Positions 26,627 to 34,813 of a stretch of 64,000 nucleotides of DNA are shown one piece after another. Position numbers and translations under genes: made by a program. The notes under the pieces were generated by a model, which saw nothing but the letters and a program-made list of their open reading frames with translations, did not search any database and was not told the DNA's origin. The DNA is from an uncultured Dorea sp. (GTDB lineage Bacteria; Bacillota_A; Clostridia; Lachnospirales; Lachnospiraceae), in the NCBI GenBank assembly GCA_910578865.1, contig CAJTRM010000002.1, forward strand, positions 151,874 to 215,873, read 5' to 3'. Position 1 is the stretch's first letter, and each line of letters opens with the position of its first letter.

Positions 26627-27499
26627 TCACATTACATGGAGTACAACGACTTCTGCAGGGTTCAAAAACCGTAAATTTATAGTGTGTGTACCAAGTCCCT
26701 TACTGACCACAATAACCTTATCCCCTTCGTAATATAGGTCCCCGGAATACTTCGGAAACCACTCCAGAGCCGGCGTGATCAACCCGGTAAGTCCCGGGAT
26801 ACGGACAATTCCCCCGTGAAGATGGCCGCACAGAATGAGGTCTGCTCCCCATTCCACATACTCTTTCACATAAGAAGGATTATGCGCCATCAGAATCTGA
26901 CAGGCCTCTCCTTCACACCCGCCGATCCTGCGACGGATCTCCCCCGGCTCTAATTTTCCTTTCTGAAAATGTGTATAGCAGTCAAGCGGAATTTCAAGCC
27001 CCGTAATCCTCGCCGTTTTCTTCTCACTTTCAGCATCAAGAGAGACTTCCGCACTTTCATTTTCCAGAAATATAACTCCTGCGTCCTGAAGTTCCCTGCG
27101 GTAGTCCGCATAAGAATACTTGTACCTGGCCGGGCGTTCCTTCATCCGCTGTTCATGATTGCCGTTTGCATAATAGACCGGACAGAATGATACGAGCCGT
27201 TTTACAAATTCAAGGGCCGTTCTGTAATCATGCCCGGCCTTTCCCACCAGCATATCCCCTCCCACCAGGATAAGATCCGGATGTGCCTCCTCCACAGCCT
27301 TCAGAAGTTTCCGATTATCTCTCCCGTATTCATGGTTGTGCAGATCACTTAAATATAGAATGCTTTTTTCCCCGCTGTCTCCTGACAGACGAGGCAGTCT
27401 TATCCAATAATGCGTAACCTTAAAACAATGCAATTCCCGGTAAATCTCCAGAAGGACAAAAAATACCAGAGAGACTGCAATAACGATCAAAATTTTCAA
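26627..27499 (-). CDS. Membrane-anchored metallophosphoesterase (YaeI/YkuE-like)
   Basis: A 290-residue calcineurin-like phosphoesterase with an N-terminal membrane helix (about residues 3-18). The five metal motifs are present: SDLHNHEYG, GGDML, GNHEQR, AHNP and GHLHGG. Relatives hydrolyse lipid or cell-envelope phosphate esters; the substrate here is unknown. Its start overlaps the stop of the HAD gene by 4 nt (coupled translation). Its stop codon lies inside the right 8-bp duplication of MITE copy 2, so the element inserted at the very end of the gene and may have set or preserved its last codons. Confidence 0.9.
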   Translation of the reverse strand: MKILIVIAVSLVFFVLLEIYRELHCFKVTHYWIRLPRLSGDSGEKSILYLSDLHNHEYGRDNRKLLKAVEEAHPDLILVGGDMLVGKAGHDYRTALEFVKRLVSFCPVYYANGNHEQRMKERPARYKYSYADYRRELQDAGVIFLENESAEVSLDAESEKKTARITGLEIPLDCYTHFQKGKLEPGEIRRRIGGCEGEACQILMAHNPSYVKEYVEWGADLILCGHLHGGIVRIPGLTGLITPALEWFPKYSGDLYYEGDKVIVVSKGLGTHTINLRFLNPAEVVVLHVM

Positions 27500-28308
27500 T
27501 TCCCTGTCTCCTGTCTGCTTTTTACAAATGCTTCATAGAGTGCCCGCACATTTTCAAAGGTGTAGTCCGGCATAAACTCCGTGTCCTTTAAGTCCTCTTC
27601 CCGGGCCTCTCCGGTATATACAAGCGCTGTCTCCACCCCCGCCCGGATTCCGCAGGCAATGTCCGTATACAATCGATCCCCCACTACAAGAACCTCCTCC
27701 TTCTTGGCATTCACCTGTTCCATGCACAGATCTACCATGTCCCGGTTGGGCTTGCCCACATAATAAGGCGTACGGCCCACCGTTACCTCCAGCATTCGGC
27801 AGATGCCGCCGCAGTCCGGCACAAAGCCAAAGAACGTCGGACACCGGTAATCCGGGTTTGTTGCCACAAAATCAATCTCCGGACAGAACAGCAGCTTACA
27901 GGCTGCCTCCACTTTCCCATAAGTCAGCGTACGGTCAAACCCTACCACCACACAGGCCACATCCGCATCCATATCGTCTGCAATCTTAAGCCCCGAACCT
28001 CTGATCTCTTCCTCAAAGGAAGGAGTCCCTACTACATACAGCTTTCTTTGGGCATACTGTTTTTTCAGGTATTCACAGGCGGCGAAGGATGCCGTCATAA
28101 ACTGATCCTCCTCTGTCCGTATTCCCCACCCGGCAAACTTCTTCCTGTAATCCTTCCTGCTGTTCACAGAGTTATTCGTAATATAAAACGCCCTTCCTCC
28201 GATCGATTCAATATACTCAATGAGCTCCCTGCTCCCGTCAAACATCGTATGATCAACTGCCAGAGTACCGTCTATATCAAATAAAAAATACTTTTTATCC
28301 TTTAACAT
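27496..28308 (-). CDS. HAD-IIA family sugar/nucleotide phosphatase (NagD-like)
   Basis: A 270-residue HAD hydrolase with the C2a cap. Motif I is FDIDGTLAVDH, motif II is YITNNSVNSR, the Lys of motif III is in GKPNRDM, and motif IV is VVGDRLYTDIACG. NagD-like enzymes dephosphorylate sugar phosphates, nucleoside monophosphates or p-nitrophenyl phosphate; the physiological substrate is not clear. It is cotranslated with the metallophosphoesterase and is divergent from the aminopeptidase gene. Confidence 0.92.
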   Translation of the reverse strand: MLKDKKYFLFDIDGTLAVDHTMFDGSRELIEYIESIGGRAFYITNNSVNSRKDYRKKFAGWGIRTEEDQFMTASFAACEYLKKQYAQRKLYVVGTPSFEEEIRGSGLKIADDMDADVACVVVGFDRTLTYGKVEAACKLLFCPEIDFVATNPDYRCPTFFGFVPDCGGICRMLEVTVGRTPYYVGKPNRDMVDLCMEQVNAKKEEVLVVGDRLYTDIACGIRAGVETALVYTGEAREEDLKDTEFMPDYTFENVRALYEAFVKSRQETGN

Positions 28309-28422
28309 TTTTCTGCTCCTTTTTTCCTGATAATTATATAATTATTCCTGTTAATTTGCAAACAAATATGTTAGAATTTTACATTGAGAGACATACTCAA
28401 TATATATTAAGGAGGTTTTCAT

Positions 28423-30210
28423 ATGAGTATAGCAGAAAGAATCTCAGCTCTTCGCGCTTTAATGGCCGACCGGGGATATGACGTCTATATGGTACCGACA
28501 GACGACAATCACCAGAGCGAATATGTGGGTGAACATTTCAAGGCAAGAGCATTCATCACAGGTTTTACCGGTTCTGCCGGAACTGCTGTGATCACAAAGG
28601 ACGAGGCCGGCCTCTGGACAGACGGCAGATATTTTATCCAGGCTGCACAGCAGCTTGATGGAAGCGGCGTAAAGCTGTTTAAAATGGGAGAGCCCGGTGT
28701 TCCGTCTGTAGAAGAATTCATCGCAGAGGTAATCCCTCAGAACGGAACTCTTGGATTCGACGGACGTGTCGTTGCCATGGGAGAGGGACAGGCTCTGGTA
28801 GAAGCCATTGCTTCTAAAAATGCAAAGATCAATTACTCCGAGGATCTGATCGACCTGATCTGGGAGGACAGGCCGGCATTATCCGAGAAACCTGCTTTTG
28901 CCCTTGGGGAAGAATATACAGGCGAAAGCACGGCGGACAAACTGGTCCGCATTCGTCAGGCTATGAAAGATGCAGGCGCAAATGTACATGTCATTGCTGC
29001 CCTGGACGATATCTGCTGGACGACTAATCTGCGCGGAGACGACATTGAGTACTTCCCGCTTCTTCTGTCTTATGCAGTTATCACAATGGACGGCATGAAG
29101 CTCTATATTGATGAAAATAAACTGACGGATGAGATGAAAGCTGCCCTTGCAAAAGACAATATTTCCCTGCGCCCATATAACGCAGTTTACGAGGATGTGG
29201 CTCAGCTGTCCGATTCTGATGTGATTATGGTGGATCCTGCACGCCTGAATTATGCACTTTACAATAATCTTCCAAAGGGAGCCTCCATTATTGAGCAGAC
29301 CAACCCGACAGTTCTTATGAAAGCCATGAAAAATGACGTAGAGATTAAGAATATCATCAATGCACATATCAAAGACGGGACTGCTGTCACACGTTTCATG
29401 TACTGGCTGAAAAAAAATGTCGGAAAAACAGAGATTACAGAGATGAGTGCCGCCGACAAACTGGAGGAATTCCGCAAAGAACAGGAAGGCTATCTGTGGC
29501 AGAGTTTTGAACCTATCTGCGGTTCCGGTGAGCATGGCGCTATCGTACATTATGCAGCTACTGAAGAGACAAACATCCCGGTTGTAACAGACGGTCTGTT
29601 CCTGACAGACACCGGCGGAGGATACATGGAAGGTTCTACCGATATTACACGTACCTTTGCATTCGGCAGCCTGACTGACCGCATGAAAGAAGATTTCACT
29701 ACCGTCCTGAAATGTAACCTGCACCTTGCAAGAGCCATATTCCTTTACGGTACTGCCGGATATAACCTGGACGTACTGGCAAGGATTCCTGCCTGGGAGC
29801 GAGGCATCAACTTCAACCACGGAACCGGCCACGGTGTCGGGTACCTGATGAATATCCATGAGGCGCCTACCGGTTTCCGCTGTGCCATCCGCGACCGTGA
29901 GAAACAGCCGCTGGAGCCGGGCATGATTCTGACCAACGAGCCTGGCATCTACATCGAAGGTTCCCACGGCATCCGAACCGAGAACGAAATGCTTGTGAGA
30001 AAGGGCCAGAAGACAGAGTACGGACAGTTCCTGTATTTCGAGCCGATTACTTACGCCCCTATCGACCTGGACGCTATTGCACCGGATCAGCTCACACAGG
30101 AGGATAAAGATCAGTTAAATGCTTACCATGCTAAAGTATATGAGTTGATCGGTCCACGCCTCTGCGAAGAAGAACGGGAATGGTTAAAGGAATATACCCG
30201 CGCGATTTAA
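28423..30210 (+). CDS. Aminopeptidase P family, Xaa-Pro aminopeptidase (M24B)
   Basis: A 595-residue cytoplasmic metallopeptidase that removes an N-terminal residue next to proline. It has the long three-domain form: two creatinase-like N-terminal domains (about residues 5-130 and 155-300) and a pita-bread catalytic domain. Metal ligands are in LTDTGGGYMEGSTDITRTF (two Asp), GTGHGVGYLMNIHEAP (His), TNEPGIY (Glu) and RTENEML (Glu). AAGGAGG lies 7 nt before the ATG. The long form is common in Firmicutes and eukaryotes and differs from the shorter E. coli PepP. Confidence 0.95.
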   Translation: MSIAERISALRALMADRGYDVYMVPTDDNHQSEYVGEHFKARAFITGFTGSAGTAVITKDEAGLWTDGRYFIQAAQQLDGSGVKLFKMGEPGVPSVEEFIAEVIPQNGTLGFDGRVVAMGEGQALVEAIASKNAKINYSEDLIDLIWEDRPALSEKPAFALGEEYTGESTADKLVRIRQAMKDAGANVHVIAALDDICWTTNLRGDDIEYFPLLLSYAVITMDGMKLYIDENKLTDEMKAALAKDNISLRPYNAVYEDVAQLSDSDVIMVDPARLNYALYNNLPKGASIIEQTNPTVLMKAMKNDVEIKNIINAHIKDGTAVTRFMYWLKKNVGKTEITEMSAADKLEEFRKEQEGYLWQSFEPICGSGEHGAIVHYAATEETNIPVVTDGLFLTDTGGGYMEGSTDITRTFAFGSLTDRMKEDFTTVLKCNLHLARAIFLYGTAGYNLDVLARIPAWERGINFNHGTGHGVGYLMNIHEAPTGFRCAIRDREKQPLEPGMILTNEPGIYIEGSHGIRTENEMLVRKGQKTEYGQFLYFEPITYAPIDLDAIAPDQLTQEDKDQLNAYHAKVYELIGPRLCEEEREWLKEYTRAI

Positions 30211-30225
30211 GTTTTGAACCTATAA

Positions 30226-30267
30226 GAGCCCGGGATGCGATCTGTAATCCGATTGCATCCCGGGCTC
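30226..30267 (+). terminator. Strong hairpin after the aminopeptidase gene
   Basis: GAGCCCGGGATGC (30226-30238) pairs fully with 30255-30267, 15 nt after the stop. No T run follows, so it may protect the 3' end or need Rho; it could also serve the converging carboxypeptidase gene. Confidence 0.55.
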
Positions 30268-30329
30268 CAATCGTTTCGGCAAGACTTTTTCGGGGCTTTC
30301 ACTTCTCTCTGCACCCATCCGGTATTTTG

Positions 30330-31622
30330 CTAAAGCATCATTTTTTCTATAATGTCCTCAAATACGCTTTTGTAGCTTATCTTTTCTATGTTTTCAGCGG
30401 CAAGGATGTCTCTGCTTCCGATTTCCTGGCCGCCGAGATGGTACGTGGCCTTTCCTACTTTATCGCCTTTTTTGACGGGGGCTTTGATATTTTTTTTCAT
30501 CGTTACTTTGCGTTCGATCCCGGACAGGTCTGCGCCTGTGGTGTCTATGTATGCGAAGGTTTCTTTCTGAGCTGCCTTTACCGTCTTTTCCACTCCTCGT
30601 TTTACCGGAGCATCCGGCACGGTGCCTGCGGTTTCTTCCTGGTATTTCGTGCATTTCCCAAAGCCGTAATTCAAAAGAGACGTAGCATCCCTGACGCGGG
30701 CTTTACTGTCCTCGGCGGCCATGATAACCGCGATCAGCTCCATACCGTCTTTCTCTGCGGTGGCGGAGACGCAGAATTTGGCTTTACTGGTGGAGCCGGT
30801 CTTCAGGCCGGTAGCATATTCATAATGCCGGATCAGCTTATTTGTGTTGGTCAGCCCGAATTCCGTCGTACCTTTCTTTGTGGTATGTGTAATATTTTCC
30901 ATCCAGATCGTACAGTAGTCCCGAATTTGCGGATAAGTGGTAATCAGTTCCCGGGACATCAGGGCAATATCTCTGGCGGTAGTCACATGCCCGTCGGTAT
31001 CCAGTCCGTTGCAGTTTTTAAACTGAGTGTGCTCCATGCCAAGCTCCTTTGCCCTCTGGTTCATCTGCGCTACAAATTCTTCCTCGGTTCCCGCGATCAG
31101 TTCCGCCATAGCCACACAGGCGTCATTGGCACTGGCCACAGATATACACTTGATCATAGTATCCACAGTCTGAACCTCGCCAGGCTCCAGGAACACCTGT
31201 GAACCGCCCATGGAAGCCGCATACTCCGAAGTCGTCACCTCATCCTCCAGCTTAATCTTCCCCTGCTCAAGGGCGTCAAAGATTAAAAGGAGCGTCATTA
31301 CCTTCGTAACGCTGGCCGGCGGACGCTGGTTATCGGCATCTTTCTCATAGATCACCTGGCCGGTAGAGGCCTCCATTAAAATTGCAGACGGAGCCGAAAC
31401 ATCTGCTGCACCGTCTGCATTCTTCTCTGTTGTATCCTCTTTATCCTGTGATTCTTCCGAATCCCGGTTTTTTTCCGAATCCTGCGTCTCCTTCTGATCT
31501 TTTGGATCCTCATACATTATAATCTGGTCAAAATCCGCTGCATACACATGCACAATGTCTGCATTCAGACACAGGCACAGACTGAAAAGCATACACAGCA
31601 TACCTGCAACATAACGTCTCAT
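30330..31622 (-). CDS. D-alanyl-D-alanine carboxypeptidase (DacF/PBP5 family), copy 2
   Basis: A second penicillin-binding carboxypeptidase, about 430 residues. A signal peptide (MRRYVAGMLCMLFSLCL..., roughly residues 1-25) is followed by a highly charged, low-complexity spacer of about 35 residues rich in Asp, Glu, Lys and Gln that the other copy lacks. The catalytic motifs are SVTK in PASVTKVMT, SAN in VASANDACV, and KTG in LKTGSTS. GGAG lies 8 nt before the ATG at 31622. The SAN motif instead of SHN/SGN and the charged spacer suggest a distinct role, perhaps in sporulation as for Bacillus DacF, but this is inference. Confidence 0.92.
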   Translation of the reverse strand: MRRYVAGMLCMLFSLCLCLNADIVHVYAADFDQIIMYEDPKDQKETQDSEKNRDSEESQDKEDTTEKNADGAADVSAPSAILMEASTGQVIYEKDADNQRPPASVTKVMTLLLIFDALEQGKIKLEDEVTTSEYAASMGGSQVFLEPGEVQTVDTMIKCISVASANDACVAMAELIAGTEEEFVAQMNQRAKELGMEHTQFKNCNGLDTDGHVTTARDIALMSRELITTYPQIRDYCTIWMENITHTTKKGTTEFGLTNTNKLIRHYEYATGLKTGSTSKAKFCVSATAEKDGMELIAVIMAAEDSKARVRDATSLLNYGFGKCTKYQEETAGTVPDAPVKRGVEKTVKAAQKETFAYIDTTGADLSGIERKVTMKKNIKAPVKKGDKVGKATYHLGGQEIGSRDILAAENIEKISYKSVFEDIIEKMML

Positions 31623-31725
31623 CAGCAGTTCTCCATACAATCTCTATTATTACTAATGTAGTATAAAGAAGACGGAAATATGCCTCTTTGCACGCTTATT
31701 TACAGATTCGGTAAATTGTTATGCA

Positions 31726-31935
31726 TTAAGCAATCTCAAGGACTTTATAATCTTTATCCTCTACAGCTTTCTTTAAGACTTCATCAGCCACCTCTGCTGT
31801 CATCTTCACAACTGCAGTCCCTGCTTCATGGCTTACCAGCGCTTCTTCTACACCCGGAAGTTCCTCCAGGCACTTCTTAACGGCTGCCTCGCAGTGTCCG
31901 CACATCATACCTTCGATCTTCATTGTTTTTTCCAT
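31726..31935 (-). CDS. Internal in-frame start giving a CopZ-like copper chaperone
   Basis: Within the copA frame, AAGGAGG (31944-31950) lies exactly 8 nt before an ATG at 31935, a perfect start signal. Initiation here would give a 69-residue protein beginning MEKTMKIEGMMCGHCEA, which is a complete HMA domain of normal CopZ length with the CX2C copper site. CopZ hands copper to CopA and to CsoR-type repressors. Whether it is made separately, only as a fusion, or both cannot be told from sequence; E. coli makes a short copper chaperone from copA by frameshifting, so a dual-output gene has precedent. Confidence 0.7.
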   Translation of the reverse strand: MEKTMKIEGMMCGHCEAAVKKCLEELPGVEEALVSHEAGTAVVKMTAEVADEVLKKAVEDKDYKVLEIA

Positions 31936-34296
31936 TGTTGTATCCTCCTTATTTTGATTGATATTATCCTCCTTCACTTCAATCACATCAACATGGATTG
32001 CAGATCTGGATTTTTTCTTTTTGTCCCGCCCTGCATCTCTTAATTTGAAGAAATTAAGCCGCAGTGCATTGGTTACCACACAGAAGCTGGACAGACTCAT
32101 AGCCGCCGCACCGAACATAGGATTAAGCTTCCATCCAAACAGCGGATACCATATTCCTGCTGCCAGCGGAATCCCGATCACATTATAGAAAAACGCCCAG
32201 AACAGATTCTCATGGATATTGGTCAGTGTTGCCCGGCTCAGGCGGATAGCCGCCGGCACGTCGCTCAGACGGCTTTTCATAAGAACCACGTCTGCCGCGT
32301 CGATGGCAATGTCTGTCCCTGCCCCGATGGCGATTCCGATATCCGCCCTTGTAAGTGCCGGTGCATCGTTGATCCCGTCACCTACCATTGCAACCTTTCC
32401 CTTTTCCTTCAGCGCTCGGATCACTGCCTCCTTACCGTCCGGCAGTACCCCGGCAACCACTTCGTCCACACCGGCCTGGCTGCCGATGGCACGGGCCGTC
32501 CGCTCATTATCTCCGGTCAGCATCACGACATGGATTCCCATGTTCTGCAGTTCCTTCACTGCCTGCGGGCTGTCCTCCTTGATCACATCTGCCACTGCAA
32601 GAATGCCGATCAGTTGCCCGTCCCTGGCAAAAAACAGCGGTGTCTTACCGTCCTGCGCCAGTGTCTCTGCCTGCTTCCGGAGCGCTGCGGGCACCTTACA
32701 CTGCCTGCTGATGTATTGGTGATTTCCTCCGGCCAGCACAATGTCTCCGATCTTCCCATACAGGCCGTTCCCGGGAACTGCACGGAACTCCGTCACCTCG
32801 GCCGGAAACTTAAGCTGCCTTTCTTCCGTCATGGCAAGAACTGCACGGGCCAGAGGATGCTCGCTCTTTACCTCCAGCGCACAGGCAAACCTCAGAAGTT
32901 CATCCTCCGAGATTCCCTCCGCCGTTATCACATCCGTGACCCGAGGCTCTCCCATGGTAATCGTCCCGGTCTTATCAAGAGCAACAATATCCATTTTCCC
33001 CGCTTCTTCCAGCGAAACGGCAGTTTTAAACATAATGCCGTGCTTCGCACCCATACCGTTCCCTACCATAATAGCAACCGGTGTTGCCAGCCCCAGGGCA
33101 CACGGACAGCTAATGACCAGAACCGCAATCCCCCTTGCCAGCGCAAAACCTGCACTCTGCCCGGCCATAAGCCAGACAATGATAGTCACAAGTGCAATCC
33201 CGATGACTACAGGTACAAATACTCCGGACACCCGATCGGCAACCTTGGCGATCGGCGCTTTAGTGGCGGCCGCATCACTGACCATCTGAATGATCTGTGA
33301 AAGTGTGGTATCCTCTCCTACCCTGGTAGCCTCGCACCGGATAAAACCGGAATGATTTACAGTGGCAGCTGACACCTGGTCTCCCGGCTCCTTATCCACC
33401 GGAATACTCTCACCGGTAAGTGCAGATTCATTGACGGCACTGCTGCCCTCAATTACAATTCCGTCCACAGGTATATTTTCTCCCGGCCTTACGACAAAGA
33501 TATCACCGGTACGTACCTGTTCCACAGGCACCTCCACTTCTTTTCCTTCCCTCACTACGGCCGCCGTTTTCGGGGCCAGCTTCATCAAGCTCTTCAAAGC
33601 ATCGGTTGTCTTTCCCTTGGAATGTGCCTCCAGCATCTTCCCTACCGTAATCAAGGCGAGGATCATAGCCGCAGACTCAAAATAGAATTCATGCATATAT
33701 GCCATGACGCCTTCCATATCTCCGGCCATCTGCGCGTCTGTCATAGCAAACAGCGCATAGGTGCTGTATAAGAAAGACGCACCTGCCCCCAGAGCCACCA
33801 GCGTATCCATATTCGGCGCCCTGTGCCACAGACTTCGGAAACCGCTGATAAAGAACTTCTGGTTAACTACCATAATGACCACTGTAAGAAGAAGCTGAAG
33901 AATACCCAACGCCACATGATTCCCTTCTAAGACAGAAGGAGCGGGCCAGTTCCACATCATATGCCCCATAGAAAAATACATAAGCGGAACTAAAAAACAC
34001 AAAGATACAATCAGGCGTCTCTTAAGAACCGGTGTCTCTCTGTCCTTCAACAGTTCTTCGCCTGAAGAAACAGACGCCGCTTTTTTGCTTCCTTCTCCTG
34101 ATCTGGCAGAAGCGCCGTATCCGGCCTCCTCCACAGCTGCAATGATCTCGGCTGCGTCCGCTTCTCCTTCCACTCCCATGGAATTCGTCAGCAGGCTCAC
34201 AGAACAGGACTGAACCCCCGGCACCTTTGCCACTGCTTTTTCTACACGGGCGCTGCACGCCGCACAACTCATACCCGTTACATTATACTGTTCCAT
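31726..34296 (-). CDS. copA: Copper-exporting P1B-type ATPase with C-terminal CopZ-like domain
   Basis: An 856-residue copper exporter. The N-terminal metal domain carries GMSCAACSA. Eight membrane helices follow, with the CPC motif in ISCPCALGLATP, phosphorylation site DKTGTIT, actuator TGES, and the ATP-binding GDGINDAPALT. The catalytic core ends near NALRLNFFKLRD. A 35-40-residue charged linker then leads into a second heavy-metal-associated domain with MMCGHCEAAV. This tail has its own ribosome binding site (see 31726-31935), so the long frame may be a fusion of copA and copZ. It follows csoR by 44 nt in one operon. I chose the ATG at 34296 over a GTG four codons upstream. Confidence 0.95.
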   Translation of the reverse strand: MEQYNVTGMSCAACSARVEKAVAKVPGVQSCSVSLLTNSMGVEGEADAAEIIAAVEEAGYGASARSGEGSKKAASVSSGEELLKDRETPVLKRRLIVSLCFLVPLMYFSMGHMMWNWPAPSVLEGNHVALGILQLLLTVVIMVVNQKFFISGFRSLWHRAPNMDTLVALGAGASFLYSTYALFAMTDAQMAGDMEGVMAYMHEFYFESAAMILALITVGKMLEAHSKGKTTDALKSLMKLAPKTAAVVREGKEVEVPVEQVRTGDIFVVRPGENIPVDGIVIEGSSAVNESALTGESIPVDKEPGDQVSAATVNHSGFIRCEATRVGEDTTLSQIIQMVSDAAATKAPIAKVADRVSGVFVPVVIGIALVTIIVWLMAGQSAGFALARGIAVLVISCPCALGLATPVAIMVGNGMGAKHGIMFKTAVSLEEAGKMDIVALDKTGTITMGEPRVTDVITAEGISEDELLRFACALEVKSEHPLARAVLAMTEERQLKFPAEVTEFRAVPGNGLYGKIGDIVLAGGNHQYISRQCKVPAALRKQAETLAQDGKTPLFFARDGQLIGILAVADVIKEDSPQAVKELQNMGIHVVMLTGDNERTARAIGSQAGVDEVVAGVLPDGKEAVIRALKEKGKVAMVGDGINDAPALTRADIGIAIGAGTDIAIDAADVVLMKSRLSDVPAAIRLSRATLTNIHENLFWAFFYNVIGIPLAAGIWYPLFGWKLNPMFGAAAMSLSSFCVVTNALRLNFFKLRDAGRDKKKKSRSAIHVDVIEVKEDNINQNKEDTTMEKTMKIEGMMCGHCEAAVKKCLEELPGVEEALVSHEAGTAVVKMTAEVADEVLKKAVEDKDYKVLEIA

Positions 34297-34340
34297 ATGA
34301 TTCACCACTTTTCCAAATAAAATAAGATTGCTGCTGCCGG

Positions 34341-34643
34341 TTACCGCATCAGCTTCTGTAATGTTACGACCAGCTCGTCAATGGTCTCTTCCTTCCCTTC
34401 CCGGAGGTCCTTCGCAACACAAGTGCGCATATGATTCGCCAGTAATACTTTATTAAAGCTGTTAAGCGCCGCATTTACCGCAGATACTTGAACCAGAATA
34501 TCTGTACAGTAGGCATCATTCTCCACCATTTTTTTGATTCCCCGCACTTGGCCCTCAATCCGGCTCAATCGGTTCAGCAGATCCTTGTACTCTTTTTCTG
34601 TACGTTCTTTGGTCTTCTGACAGCACTGTTTTGTCTCTTCCAT
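34341..34643 (-). CDS. csoR: CsoR-family copper-sensing repressor
   Basis: A 100-residue all-helical repressor. It starts METTKQCC-like (MEETKQCCQKTKER) and contains RLSRIEGQVRGIKKMVE, the family signature. The Cu(I) ligands follow the C-H-C pattern: Cys in DAYCTDIL, His and Cys in ANHMRTC. Copper binding releases it from DNA. It is the first gene of csoR-copA and a matching operator lies in its promoter. Other family members sense sulfur species or formaldehyde, but the copA partner and C-H-C set favour copper. Confidence 0.93.
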   Translation of the reverse strand: MEETKQCCQKTKERTEKEYKDLLNRLSRIEGQVRGIKKMVENDAYCTDILVQVSAVNAALNSFNKVLLANHMRTCVAKDLREGKEETIDELVVTLQKLMR

Positions 34644-34667
34644 ATATAGTCACCTCTTTTCAATAAT

Positions 34668-34696
34668 ATTATATACCCCCACCAGGTATAATGCAA
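34668..34696 (-). promoter_or_regulatory. csoR-copA promoter with CsoR operator in the spacer
   Basis: On the minus strand TTGCAT (34691-34696) and TATAAT (34668-34673) are 17 nt apart. The dyad ATACCCCCACCAGGTAT (34673-34689) fills the spacer. Its ATACC/GGTAT arms and G/C tract fit the class of operators bound by CsoR proteins. Repressor there would directly exclude RNA polymerase, and copper would relieve it. Confidence 0.8.
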
Positions 34697-34813
34697 GTAT
34701 TTTTTCTATCGTTTCTGAATTGTCCTGTATAACATCTGCCTGACACAAGTTATAATAGCGGCAAAGCCTTCCTCTGCCGCCATTGACACCTCATTTATTT
34801 AAATGATCCCCGC

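Noticed and set aside
28879..29967. 362-codon open frame on the minus strand inside the aminopeptidase gene
   Set aside because: It is the antisense shadow of an intact metallopeptidase and shows no coherent domain.
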